DNA from: Acidimicrobiia bacterium
GTDB lineage: Bacteria > Actinomycetota > Acidimicrobiia > Spongiisociales > Spongiisociaceae
Direction: 5' to 3'
Assembly: GCA_009841105.1 (NCBI GenBank)
Contig: VXMM01000009.1
Coordinates: 60,927-124,926, forward strand
DNA length: 64,000 nucleotides
Within the stretch, counting starts at the first letter, position 1; each line of letters starts with the position of its first letter. The notes under the pieces were generated by a model that was given only the letters and a program-made list of their open reading frames with translations, did not search any database and was not told the DNA's origin. Made by a program: the position numbers and the translations under genes. Positions 43,747 through 52,401 of this stretch are shown here, one piece after another.

Positions 43747-44655
43747 ATGCTGGTAGCCGAGCAGCCCTCACCGAACGCCCGCGCCCACCCCTATCGGGGT
43801 CTGTCTGTCCAACATGTCGACGAGGTGCCGCACCCCGGTTTCATGCGGGAGTATCTCAGCGGGCGGGAGGTCTACCGGCGCACCGACTACATCGCCCTCA
43901 TCCACGACGAAGCCGTAGGCCTGGCGGCGGTGGCGCGGGCCCCGTCGGACGAACTGTTCGTGCCGGTGGTGGATGTCGAGGTCTGGTCGGGCCCTGACCG
44001 CACCCAGCTGATCGAGGATCCCACAATTGACGTGGGGAACGCCACCGCGCTAGCCGGGGCGGCAGCCGACCATGGACGCCCCGGCGTCTCTGCGTTCGTG
44101 GTGAAGGGCCGTTTCGAGCACATCAACTTCATCTGGGAGCCCGATCCCGTGCGCGTGTTCGTTACCGAGGTAACCCCGCCCATGCCGCCCAAGCTGCTGG
44201 ACCAAGCCCGGCAGGTGGTGGATTTCGACGAGGACTTGCCACCGGTGGATCTGGTCTTGGACGCGGTGACCTTTGACGATTTGGCCGCCACCGCCCCGTC
44301 GGATTCCTACCTTCTGCCGTGCCGCGGGGCCGGCACCGAGTTGCCTGCTGACCTGGCGTACCTGGACACCCGGCCGCCTGCAGCCGATACGTGGGTGATG
44401 ATCGGCTGTGAGCGGTCGATGCAGTTCCACCGTCACTTCTACGGCAGCGAACCGCCCCAGGTCGACATCTGCCCCAAGCGGCGGGTGGAGGAAGCGCGGC
44501 CCGATGGTCGCTGGCTCATTAAGTGTTGCATGCTGGAGCGGGGCATGGAGTTCGACGGCAACCGGGCGGTGGTGCCGTGGGGCGCCAATCTTGACGAGGT
44601 GAGGCAGGCACTGCGGTTGCTGGTGGGCCTTGACGCGCTCGTTCCCGCCGGATGA
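43747..44655 (+). CDS. Unrecognised Cys-rich protein, first gene of the coenzyme M operon
   Basis: A 302-residue soluble protein that I cannot assign to a family. The N-terminal two-thirds has no clear motif. The last 110 residues hold five cysteines, C192 (LLPCRGAG), C221 (MIGCERSMQFHRHFYG), C242 (DICPKRRVEE) and C260-C261 (LIKCCMLERG), with H228 and H230 near by, so a metal or redox centre is likely. Its stop overlaps the next start (ATGA), coupling it to the lyase genes. Of the reactions needed to convert PEP to CoM, the final reduction has no other obvious candidate here, so this protein is a candidate for it. ATG 43747 lacks a ribosome-binding site; ATG 43843 is an alternative. Confidence 0.75.
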   Translation: MLVAEQPSPNARAHPYRGLSVQHVDEVPHPGFMREYLSGREVYRRTDYIALIHDEAVGLAAVARAPSDELFVPVVDVEVWSGPDRTQLIEDPTIDVGNATALAGAAADHGRPGVSAFVVKGRFEHINFIWEPDPVRVFVTEVTPPMPPKLLDQARQVVDFDEDLPPVDLVLDAVTFDDLAATAPSDSYLLPCRGAGTELPADLAYLDTRPPAADTWVMIGCERSMQFHRHFYGSEPPQVDICPKRRVEEARPDGRWLIKCCMLERGMEFDGNRAVVPWGANLDEVRQALRLLVGLDALVPAG

Positions 44656-45998
44656 GTATCCACCTGGGCGACTCCGTCGTCTACGGGCACTTATGGAGTA
44701 CTGAAGAGGCCCGGTCCATCCTGGGGGAGGAAGCCCGCTTCCGGGCCTGGCTGGACATTCTCGCCACCCTCGCCGAGGCCCAGGCCGAGGTCGGGCTCGT
44801 GCCGGCAGATGCGGCCGTTTGCATCAGGGACTATGCCAGCACGGCTGAGATCGACCTGGACCGGATCGCCGCGGAGACGCGGGCCACCGGGCACTCGACC
44901 CTGGGCCTGATCCGGGTGTTGCGAGCCACCCTCCCGGAGCCCGCCCGCGAATGGGTCTACTACGGAGCAACGGTCCAGGACCTGACCGACACGTGGACCG
45001 CCACGGTGATGCGATCCGTCGGCGATCTGCTGGAGAGGGATCTGGCCCGGCTGGAGGCTGCTGCGCTGGCGCTGGCCCGCGATCATCGCACCACGCCGAT
45101 GATGGGTCGCACCCACGCCCAGCCGGGGTTACCCATACCATTCGGTTTCAAGACAGCCGTCTGGGCGGCGGAACTGGGCAGGCACCGCCGACGGCTCGCG
45201 GACGGGCGGAGCCGGTGGGAAGTGGTTCAGTTGGGCGGCGCTCTCGGCACCCTGGAGTTCTGGGGCGACCAGGCGCTCGATCTGCTGGATGCCTTCGCCC
45301 GCCGGATGGGCTTGGGCGTTCCCACGATCCCCTGGATCACGAGCCGGGACGGACCCGCCGAGTTCGTACACCTGCTGGCGATGGTGGCCACCACCATCGC
45401 CAAGATCGGGAACGAGATCATGGAGCTGCAACGCCTGGAGATAGGGGAGGTCCGCGAACCCTTCATCGAGGGCACCGTGGGAAGCATCACCATGCCCCAG
45501 AAGCGCAACCCGGAACTCTCCGAGCACCTCGACACCCTCGCCCGGCTGGTGCGCTCCGATGCGGGCGTGATGACCGAGGCGATGGTCCAGCTCCATGAGC
45601 GGGACGGTCGAGCGTGGAAGGCCGAGTGGATCGCCCTTCCCGAGGCCGCCATGCTCACGCTCTCGGCCACGCGCTACGCGGTGATGCTGGTGGAGGGGCT
45701 CGAGGCCGATGGGGAGCGGATGCGCGCCAACATCGACGCTCGGAGGGGGTTCGTGTTCGCCGAACCGGTGATGCGGATACTGGCAGATCGGGTCGGCAAG
45801 CACACCGCCCACGACATCGTGTATGAGGCGGCCATGAAGGGGGTCGAGGAAGGGGTTTCGCTTGCCGAGGCGCTCATGCGCGACCCTCGCGTACCTGCTC
45901 ACCTAGGTCGATCGGATATAGAGGAGCAGGCGGATCTCAACCGGGTGATGGGTGCGGGCCCCCTGTTCGTGGATCGAGTGATAAGAGCGGCCGGTTGA
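44652..45998 (+). CDS. Aspartase/fumarase-superfamily lyase (XcbC1/XcbD1-like), CoM biosynthesis
   Basis: A 448-residue lyase of the adenylosuccinate-lyase branch. Region 1 is GATVQDLTDT (105-114). Region 2 is MGRTHAQPGLPIPFG with H155. The signature loop is GSITMPQKRNP (277-287) with S278. In Xanthobacter, two members of this superfamily act in CoM biosynthesis: XcbC1 eliminates phosphate from phosphosulfolactate to give sulfoacrylate, and XcbD1 is a second one. No purine-synthesis gene lies nearby, and the gene is joined by four-base overlaps to the Cys-rich protein and the PLP enzyme. Which of the two Xanthobacter enzymes it equals cannot be fixed by eye. Confidence 0.85.
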   Translation: MSIHLGDSVVYGHLWSTEEARSILGEEARFRAWLDILATLAEAQAEVGLVPADAAVCIRDYASTAEIDLDRIAAETRATGHSTLGLIRVLRATLPEPAREWVYYGATVQDLTDTWTATVMRSVGDLLERDLARLEAAALALARDHRTTPMMGRTHAQPGLPIPFGFKTAVWAAELGRHRRRLADGRSRWEVVQLGGALGTLEFWGDQALDLLDAFARRMGLGVPTIPWITSRDGPAEFVHLLAMVATTIAKIGNEIMELQRLEIGEVREPFIEGTVGSITMPQKRNPELSEHLDTLARLVRSDAGVMTEAMVQLHERDGRAWKAEWIALPEAAMLTLSATRYAVMLVEGLEADGERMRANIDARRGFVFAEPVMRILADRVGKHTAHDIVYEAAMKGVEEGVSLAEALMRDPRVPAHLGRSDIEEQADLNRVMGAGPLFVDRVIRAAG

Positions 45999-46942
45999 CG
46001 GCGCCGGCCCGGATCCCTCTGGCCAACCTGCCGACGCCGCTCACGTTCGCGCCCCGGCTCTCGGAGGAACTGGGCGCCAAGATCTGGCTGAAGCGGGACG
46101 ATCTGACCGGTGTCGGCCTGGGCGGCAACAAGGCCCGGTCGGTCGAGTTCCACATGGGCGCTTGCCACGAGGCCGGCGCCGACGTGTTCGTCACCGGGGG
46201 AGGGCCGCGTTCCAACTGGGTCCTGACCGCGGCCGCCGCCGCGGCCGCCCGAGGACTGGACTGCGAGTTGGTCCTGTTCGGAGACCGTCCCCCGCCGGGC
46301 ACCAGCGGGGTCGATCTGCTCGACCGCCTCGGCGACGTCCGGATCCACTTCACCGGTAGCCCGGTCCGGGCCTCGGTCGATCCGGTCCTCGGCCGGGTGG
46401 AGGAGCGGCTGGTCGCGGAAGGCCGCCGTCCCTACGCGGTGGGCCGCGGCGGCGCTGGCCCGGTCGGGGCGTTGGGGTATGTGGCCGCGGTCGAGGAGAT
46501 CGATGACCAGGCGCGAAGGGCGGGAATCCGGTTCGACGCAATGTGGCTGGCGGCGGGATCGTGCGGCACGATCGCCGGCCTGGTGGCGGGGTACCGGCGG
46601 CAGGCCGGCGGGCCGCTGTTGGTGGGCGTGGCGGTGCATCGGCCCGTCGAGGAATGCCGGCGCCTCATCGAGGGCATATCCGAGGCATCCCTAGATCTTC
46701 TGGAGGTGCGCGGCCGGTACCCGGTCCGGTGGGAGGTGGCCGACCACCTGGACCCCGACCCGATGGAAGTGGACGCCGCAGCCAGGTTGATGGCCCGCAC
46801 CGAGGGTGTCTTCCTCGATCCCGAGTACGGCGCCTGCACCCTGGCAGACCTGATCCGGCGGGCCGGCGAGGTGCGCGGGCCGGTGCTGTTGCTCGTGACC
46901 GGGGGCACCCTGAACCTGTTCTGCGGGAGCTCAGCGGCATGA
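45995..46942 (+). CDS. PLP-dependent enzyme of the D-cysteine desulfhydrase/ACC deaminase family (XcbE1-like)
   Basis: A 315-residue fold-type-II PLP enzyme. WLKRDDLTGVGLGGNKARS carries the PLP lysine K46 in the family-specific GGNKxR setting. TGGGPRSNW and WLAAGSCGTIAGLV form the phosphate- and substrate-binding loops, and the C-terminus has LDPEYGACTL. In Xanthobacter a D-cysteine-desulfhydrase-like enzyme, XcbE1, belongs to the CoM pathway and is thought to serve the thiolation step. Operon position between the two lyases supports the same role. The TTG start overlaps the previous stop by four bases (TTGA) and the end overlaps the next start (ATGA). Confidence 0.86.
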   Translation: MTAPARIPLANLPTPLTFAPRLSEELGAKIWLKRDDLTGVGLGGNKARSVEFHMGACHEAGADVFVTGGGPRSNWVLTAAAAAAARGLDCELVLFGDRPPPGTSGVDLLDRLGDVRIHFTGSPVRASVDPVLGRVEERLVAEGRRPYAVGRGGAGPVGALGYVAAVEEIDDQARRAGIRFDAMWLAAGSCGTIAGLVAGYRRQAGGPLLVGVAVHRPVEECRRLIEGISEASLDLLEVRGRYPVRWEVADHLDPDPMEVDAAARLMARTEGVFLDPEYGACTLADLIRRAGEVRGPVLLLVTGGTLNLFCGSSAA

Positions 46943-48495
46943 TCCGGCCCCCGGAGGGATACCTGGGAGCGGAGGGACCGCTCGGATCCGGACCATCACC
47001 CGAGTTGGTCGAGGCCGGTTACCGGCTCGAGGTGGCGGACGCCGCCATCCTTCACGAAGGCCTGTGCCTGGCCGATCTCAGCCATGTACTCGAGTTGGTC
47101 GCGGCAGGGGTAGCGCCCCGGCCGGCGGCGGCGGCGCTGTGCCGGGAGCTGCTCGACTTCCTGGACACCGATCCCGCCTCCTTCCCCTATGACCCGGTCT
47201 ACGGGGACGCCTACAACAGCCGGGAACGAGAGCTCGAGCGCCGCCTGGGCTCGGAGGCCGGATGGCTGCCGACCGGTCGTACCAGGCGGGAAGCCGGGCG
47301 CATCGCCATCCGCCTAGCGCTCCGGGACCGGCTTCTGGCGCTCCATGAAGCGGTCGCCGGGTGCGCCGAGGTGCTTGTCGAGCGGTCCGAAGAGCTAGCG
47401 GATGCGCTCTGGAACGACACCACCTACCTGCAGCCCGCCCAGCCGTCGTCATTCGGCCACTACCTGGCCGGCTTCGCCGAGCAAGGCATCCGGAATCTCG
47501 ACCGGGTCCGCCATTGCTACCGGCTGGTCAACCAATCACCGGCCGGGTCCGGTGGTGTCGGCGGCACGCCGATCCCGGTGGACCGTTCCCGCATGGCGGT
47601 CCGGTTGGGGTTCGACCAGCCCACCGCCCATATCCGAGACGGCATGTGGTCGGGCGATCCGATGATCGACTGTGGTGTGGCGGCCATGCAGGCCGCGCTG
47701 GCGATCGATCGCCTGGCGGAGGACCTCGAGATCTTCGCCAGCCCGCAGTTCGGCTACGTGACTATGGGGGGATCGTCGTCACGGGCGTCCGTCCTCTTGC
47801 CGCAGAAGCGCAACCCATACGCTCTGGCGGTGATCCGTGGCGGCTGCGGAACCCTGATCGGCAGGGCGACCGGACTGATGGTGACCCAGCGGACTCCATC
47901 CGCCCGAACCGACAACTGGCTCCATCTGTACGGGGAGGTGGTGGAAGCGACCGAGATGGCTACCCGGCTGGTACGCCTGGCGACCGAGGTGGTTGCCTCG
48001 CTCGAAGTGCACGTCGCTCGCCTGGCCGCCGAGGCAGGAACCAACTTCACAACCGCCACCGACCTGGCAGACCACCTGGTCCTGGAGACAGGTCTCGATT
48101 ACCGGAGCTCCTACCGTCTCGTCGCCAGCGCGGTCGCGGAAGCCTCACGGGCGGGGGAGGAGCAGGTGTCGGCCGCACACCTGGCTGCCGCGGCCCGCGC
48201 GGCCGGGGCGGAACAGGCCGGGTCAGATCCGGAGACTTCGAGGGAGGACACGGATGATGTGGCGGCCATGGTCGCTTCCCGAGACTCGATCGGCGGATCG
48301 GCGCCCCGCCGGGTGCTGGAGCACTGTGCCTCGGTGTCGCGAAGGGTACGGGACTCCATAGAATGGGCCGCAGCCTCCCGAAGCATTCAGGATGTCGCCA
48401 TGAAGTCCCTGCTCACCGATGCCGTCGCTCTGGCCGAGGGTCAAGCAAGCGACCGGGGAGAAAGCCGTGCCGGTTCTCGTAATCGCCTGCCCTGA
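46939..48495 (+). CDS. Aspartase/fumarase-superfamily lyase, argininosuccinate-lyase-like (second CoM lyase)
   Basis: A 518-residue lyase of the argininosuccinate lyase branch. TTYLQPAQPSSFGHYLAGF (161-179) is its region 2; the usual catalytic histidine (THLQ) is Y163 here. The signature loop reads SRASVLLPQKRNP (281-293). The rest is helical as expected, with a divergent C-terminal ~100 residues. With the adenylosuccinate-lyase-like gene it makes a pair, as XcbC1 and XcbD1 do in Xanthobacter. The tyrosine suggests unusual chemistry, consistent with a non-succinyl substrate. ATG 46939 overlaps the previous stop by four bases. The longer frame upstream of it is the shadow of the PLP gene. Confidence 0.85.
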   Translation: MIRPPEGYLGAEGPLGSGPSPELVEAGYRLEVADAAILHEGLCLADLSHVLELVAAGVAPRPAAAALCRELLDFLDTDPASFPYDPVYGDAYNSRERELERRLGSEAGWLPTGRTRREAGRIAIRLALRDRLLALHEAVAGCAEVLVERSEELADALWNDTTYLQPAQPSSFGHYLAGFAEQGIRNLDRVRHCYRLVNQSPAGSGGVGGTPIPVDRSRMAVRLGFDQPTAHIRDGMWSGDPMIDCGVAAMQAALAIDRLAEDLEIFASPQFGYVTMGGSSSRASVLLPQKRNPYALAVIRGGCGTLIGRATGLMVTQRTPSARTDNWLHLYGEVVEATEMATRLVRLATEVVASLEVHVARLAAEAGTNFTTATDLADHLVLETGLDYRSSYRLVASAVAEASRAGEEQVSAAHLAAAARAAGAEQAGSDPETSREDTDDVAAMVASRDSIGGSAPRRVLEHCASVSRRVRDSIEWAAASRSIQDVAMKSLLTDAVALAEGQASDRGESRAGSRNRLP

Positions 48496-48655
48496 CTGCG
48501 GTCTCCAGTACCGGACGCTGGTGGTGGAAGGCGCCAAGGTACCGGAGTTGTGGGCGTGCCCGGACTGCAAGGGACGGAAAGGGGAAGTCCTTACGGAGGT
48601 GGCGACGTCGGACCATCCCTGGTCGAGGGCATCCATGGATGCCTGCTGTGCCTGA
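48467..48655 (+). CDS. Small zinc-ribbon or rubredoxin-like protein at the end of the CoM operon
   Basis: A 62-residue protein with two CPDC knuckles, ACPDCGLQY (8-16) and ELWACPDCKG (about 34-43), separated by about 25 residues. The second half, VPELWACPDCKGRKGE, looks like the C-terminal half of rubredoxin, while the loop between is shorter than in true rubredoxins. Fe or Zn could bind. GTG 48467 has GGGGAG about six bases upstream and lies within the end of the preceding lyase gene, so it is translated from the same mRNA. An electron-transfer or metal-delivery role in the CoM pathway is possible but unproven. Confidence 0.6.
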   Translation: MPVLVIACPDCGLQYRTLVVEGAKVPELWACPDCKGRKGEVLTEVATSDHPWSRASMDACCA

Positions 48656-48687
48656 CAGCAGGTAGGGGTAACATCGGCTGACCTTCC

Positions 48688-50100
48688 ATGACCACCCAAG
48701 ATCCCACCAACGAGGGCGCCGCCGCGTCCGGATCCTCGCCCACCCGACGGCGGTGGATGAAGCTCATCATCGGCCTGATCGTCATCAACGTGGTGGTCTT
48801 CGGGGGAATCCTCTACTACCTGGTGGAGGCGCGGGAGGCTATCGAGGCCATTCCAACCACCTCGATCCCGAGTCTGGGCCGGGAGCCGGAGCCCGAGGCT
48901 CCGGTTGTGACCGACCCGCCGGATACCACCATCCCTGCCAACCCGGGCACCCCCGCCATGGAAGAGGCACCGGCTGAACTCCTGGCCCCGGTCACCTTCC
49001 TGGTCATCGGAAGCGACACCCGTGAAGGCCTTCCCGAAGAACTGGAGATCAACGATCGGCTGGACGGCAACCGGGCCGATGTCATCATGCTCGCCACCCT
49101 CGACGGCGACACGGCGAGGGTGCTCAGCCTGCCCCGTGACCTGCAAGTCGATCTCGACGGCTACGGGGTCGTCAAGCTGAACGCCGCCCTCGCGCTGGGT
49201 GGAGGCGACCTGATGGTCTCGACGGTAGAGGAACTGACCGGGGTCCAGATCGATCACTACGTCGAGATGGATTTCTACGGGTTCGCCAGCATCGTCGATG
49301 CGCTGGGCGGGGTCGAGATCACCTTCGCCTATCCGGCCCGTGACCTCAAGTCGGGTCTTGACGTCGACGCCGGCGTCCAACTCCTTGACGGTAAGGAGGC
49401 GCTGGCCTACGCCAGGTCCCGGGGTTACCAGGAGCGCCGTGGTAATGCCTGGGTCAGCATCGACGCCAACGATCTGGGCAGGATTCGCCGGCAACAGAGC
49501 CTGCTGTTCGCCATGCTGGAGTCTGCCAAACGCTGGACCATCGTGTTCGATATCCCGGCCGTGCTCCGTGCCGCCGGGGAGCACTTGGTCATTGATGCGG
49601 GCCTGGATGCCCAGCGTCTCCTGGAACTGGGCTGGGCGGCGCGGAACCTGCACAGGGGGGACATCGAGGTCTACTCGTTGCCGGTCTGGGAGAGCACGGA
49701 AGACGGCGTCTACTACCTACATCCGAGTGAGCCGGCGGCAACCGAGGTCGTGGCCGCGTTTGCAGGCGCGGATGCATCGAGTGGCGCGCCGGAACAGGAG
49801 CAGGAACTTCGCTTGAAGGTACTGAACGGCAACGGTGGTGATGAGCAGGCCAGCATGTGGGCCGCGTGGTTCGAGGGTCGTGAGGGGGTGTCCGGACCAG
49901 TTGGGGTGGGCGACGCCGCCTCGTTCGACTTCAACAACACCGTGGTGAGGGTGCGGCCTTATGACCACGAGATCGGCCGCCAGGTTGTGGAGATGCTGGG
50001 CTTCGGTCTGGTGGAGGCGGGTTCGGTGGATGACAGCCTGGATGCGGTGGTGATCCTGGGCGCCGACGCGCTGGCCGCCGAAGCGGTTCTCGGAGGTTGA
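48688..50100 (+). CDS. LytR-CpsA-Psr (LCP) family protein
   Basis: A 470-residue membrane-anchored enzyme that attaches glycopolymers from lipid carriers to peptidoglycan. One membrane helix lies at about 24-45. A Pro/Glu-rich linker leads to the LCP domain (about 105-330) with FLVIGSDTRE, RADVIMLATLDGD, LSLPRDLQVD and DGKEALAYARSR. A LytR_C-like domain (about 375-470) follows. Length is typical. ATG 48688 has only a poor ribosome-binding site, but a TAACAT -10 at 48669 suggests a short or leaderless mRNA. Downstream genes are for sugar-nucleotide and glycan synthesis. Confidence 0.87.
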   Translation: MTTQDPTNEGAAASGSSPTRRRWMKLIIGLIVINVVVFGGILYYLVEAREAIEAIPTTSIPSLGREPEPEAPVVTDPPDTTIPANPGTPAMEEAPAELLAPVTFLVIGSDTREGLPEELEINDRLDGNRADVIMLATLDGDTARVLSLPRDLQVDLDGYGVVKLNAALALGGGDLMVSTVEELTGVQIDHYVEMDFYGFASIVDALGGVEITFAYPARDLKSGLDVDAGVQLLDGKEALAYARSRGYQERRGNAWVSIDANDLGRIRRQQSLLFAMLESAKRWTIVFDIPAVLRAAGEHLVIDAGLDAQRLLELGWAARNLHRGDIEVYSLPVWESTEDGVYYLHPSEPAATEVVAAFAGADASSGAPEQEQELRLKVLNGNGGDEQASMWAAWFEGREGVSGPVGVGDAASFDFNNTVVRVRPYDHEIGRQVVEMLGFGLVEAGSVDDSLDAVVILGADALAAEAVLGG

Positions 50101-50101
50101 C

Positions 50102-51445
50102 GTGAGCCGTCCGGGTCCGGACGACGGGGAGACCACGGCACGGACGGCTGACTCGTACAGGATGCGGATAGGGGTGATCGGGGCCGGCTACGTGGGCCTC
50201 GTGCAGGCAGGCGGACTGGTTCGGCTCGGCCATGAAGTCCGGCTTGGGGAGCGCGATGAGGCTCGACTCGATGCCCTCCGCTCCGGACGGGTTCCCGCTT
50301 ACGAGCCGGGCCTGACGGCCCTCATATCCGAGGGCCGGGCTACGGGCCGGCTCACCTTCCACGCCTCCAACCGGGAGGCAGTCGACGGTGCGTCCGTAGT
50401 CTTCATCGCCCTGCCCACGCCCTCCGACGATGGCGGAGCGGTCGACACCTCCATCCTGGACGGGGGGATTGCCGATGTGGCGGCCTCGTTGCCGGTTGGC
50501 TCCGCCCTGGTCATCAAGTCCACGGTTCCCGTGGGTACGGCTCGAAGGATCTCGCAGATTCCGGCCATTGCGAAACGGAATGTCAGGGTTGTGTCCAATC
50601 CCGAGTTCCTCCGGGAAGGCTCCGCGGTGGAGGACTTCCTGAATCCGGACCGGATCGTCATCGGCTCGACCGACCTCCATGCGGCGGAACTCCTCGCATC
50701 CCGTGTGTACGGTGACCTTCCCGGGGAGCGGGTGGTGGTCGATCCCGCCTCGGCGGAGATGATCAAGTACGCCGCCAATGCCTATCTTGCCACCCGGGTC
50801 AGCTTCGTGAACTCGATCGCCAATCTCTGCGAAGAGGTAGGCGCCGACGCGGCCTCCGTACTCGAGGGCATGGGCCACGACCACCGGATCGGCTCCCACT
50901 ACCTCGCTCCGGGCCCCGGTTACGGAGGATCATGCCTGCCGAAGGACACGCGGGCGCTGGGGGAGATGGCCGAACAGCATGGTTACCACTTCCGGCTGCT
51001 CCGGGCTGTGATGGAGGTCAACGACGAGCAGAGAGAACGGATCGTCGGGAAGGTGGCCTCCGCGCTGGGCGGTACGTTGTCCGGCGCGACGGTGGGTCTG
51101 TGGGGTCTGGCGTTCAAGGCGGGGACGGACGATGTCCGGGAGTCGCCGGCAGCCGATCTTGCCCGGAGGCTGATCTCGGCGGGCGCCACCGTCCGCGCCT
51201 ACGACCCCAGAGCCGTACTGTCGATGCCCGGGATGGAGATGGTGTCCGACCCGTTGGCGGCGGCGGACGGGGCCGATGTGCTGCTGGTGGCGACCGAGTG
51301 GGGCCGGTTCCGGCGGGTAGACCCGGTAGCCGTGAATGGGGCGATGCGGGGCTCGGCGGTGGTGGACGCCCGCAACCTCCTGGATGCGGACGCGGTCAGG
51401 GCCGCGGGGCTCTCCTACCGGGGCGTGGGAACGGGTCGGCCATGA
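50102..51445 (+). CDS. ugd: UDP-glucose 6-dehydrogenase family protein
   Basis: A 447-residue NAD-dependent enzyme that oxidises UDP-glucose twice to UDP-glucuronate. The N-terminal Rossmann motif GVIGAGYVGLVQAG, then STVPVGTARRI, NPEFLREGSAV and the active cysteine in GPGYGGSCLPKDTRAL, are diagnostic. The C-terminal UDP-binding domain has GLAFKAGTDDVRESPA. GTG 50102 has GGAGG five bases upstream and is chosen although ATG 50162 would match the common family start; the extra 20 residues are polar. The preceding LCP stop lies directly before it. It is coupled to the epimerase gene by an ATGA overlap. Confidence 0.9.
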   Translation: MSRPGPDDGETTARTADSYRMRIGVIGAGYVGLVQAGGLVRLGHEVRLGERDEARLDALRSGRVPAYEPGLTALISEGRATGRLTFHASNREAVDGASVVFIALPTPSDDGGAVDTSILDGGIADVAASLPVGSALVIKSTVPVGTARRISQIPAIAKRNVRVVSNPEFLREGSAVEDFLNPDRIVIGSTDLHAAELLASRVYGDLPGERVVVDPASAEMIKYAANAYLATRVSFVNSIANLCEEVGADAASVLEGMGHDHRIGSHYLAPGPGYGGSCLPKDTRALGEMAEQHGYHFRLLRAVMEVNDEQRERIVGKVASALGGTLSGATVGLWGLAFKAGTDDVRESPAADLARRLISAGATVRAYDPRAVLSMPGMEMVSDPLAAADGADVLLVATEWGRFRRVDPVAVNGAMRGSAVVDARNLLDADAVRAAGLSYRGVGTGRP

Positions 51446-52401
51446 TCTGGACCCGGAGTCCCACGCAGGGACGAGCCCTCGTGACCGGCGGAGCGGGCTT
51501 TCTAGGATCGAGCCTGGTCGACCGGCTTGTCGCCGACCGCTGGGAGGTCTTGGTGGTGGACGACCTCTCATCGGGCCGCCTGTCCCGCCTGGCCGACGCC
51601 CGACGGTTCGGGAAGGTCAGCGTCCATCAACTGGACATCCGCTCCGAGCATCTGGCCGCGGCGGTCGCCAAGTTCGGACCCGACCGGATATTCCATCTGG
51701 CCGCCCAGACATCGGTGGCGGTCTCCGTGGCCGATCCCGGCCTGGATGCGGAGATCAACATCACCGGCACCCTCAACCTGCTGGAGGCGGCTCGGCTGGC
51801 CGGCGTGCCCCGCCTGGTGTTCGCCTCCACCGGCGGCGCCATCTACGGCCGGGACGCACCGCTCCCCACCCCCGAGGACACACCCAAGCATCCGGAGTCG
51901 CCCTACGGCCTCTCGAAGCTGGTGGCCGAGCAATTCCTTGACATGTGGAAGCGACTGCGAGATCTGGACTACGCGGTCGTCCGCCCGGCCAACATCTACG
52001 GGCCGCGGCAGGACTCCTCCGGCGAGGGCGGTGTGATGGCGATCTTCGCCCGGGCCTGCATGGACAGAACCCGCCCGACCATCTTCGGAACCGGCAACGA
52101 CACCAGGGACTACGTCTATGTCGAGGACGTGGTTGACGCCCTGGTGCTGGCGGGCGAACGGGGAGGGGGAGGTGTCTACAACATTGGCACCGGCACGGAG
52201 ACCAGCACCCTGGACGTGTTCAAGGCGGTGGCCCGGGAAGCCCGCTTCGGCGGCGGAGCGAACCACGGACCCCCGCGTGCCGGTGACGTTCCCCGCTCCG
52301 CACTCGAGTGCAGCCGGGCCCGCCGGGATCTGGATTGGAGGCCCCGGACGTCCCTGGAAGAGGGCATCAAGGCCACCGTCTCCTGGTTCGCCGAGAACTA
52401 G
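51442..52401 (+). CDS. NAD-dependent sugar-nucleotide epimerase/dehydratase
   Basis: A 319-residue extended SDR with the cofactor motif TGGAGFLGSS (15-24), IFHLAAQTSV, the serine in VFASTGGAIYG, and the YxxxK pair in SPYGLSKLVAEQF. RDYVYVEDVVDA and the C-terminal RRDLDWRP are typical of UDP-glucose/UDP-glucuronate 4-epimerases. Because it overlaps ugd by four bases, UDP-glucuronate to UDP-galacturonate conversion is likely, but UDP-glucose 4-epimerase remains possible. The longer frame upstream of it is a shadow of ugd. Confidence 0.85.
   Translation: MIWTRSPTQGRALVTGGAGFLGSSLVDRLVADRWEVLVVDDLSSGRLSRLADARRFGKVSVHQLDIRSEHLAAAVAKFGPDRIFHLAAQTSVAVSVADPGLDAEINITGTLNLLEAARLAGVPRLVFASTGGAIYGRDAPLPTPEDTPKHPESPYGLSKLVAEQFLDMWKRLRDLDYAVVRPANIYGPRQDSSGEGGVMAIFARACMDRTRPTIFGTGNDTRDYVYVEDVVDALVLAGERGGGGVYNIGTGTETSTLDVFKAVAREARFGGGANHGPPRAGDVPRSALECSRARRDLDWRPRTSLEEGIKATVSWFAEN

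Noticed and set aside
44652..45998. purB (adenylosuccinate lyase) for purine synthesis
   Set aside because: The family signature is shared, but the operon is with a PLP enzyme and a second lyase as in bacterial CoM loci, with no purine genes nearby.
46543..46938. N-terminal extension of the second lyase
   Set aside because: It is an out-of-frame shadow of the PLP enzyme; ATG 46939 has the operon-style ATGA overlap.
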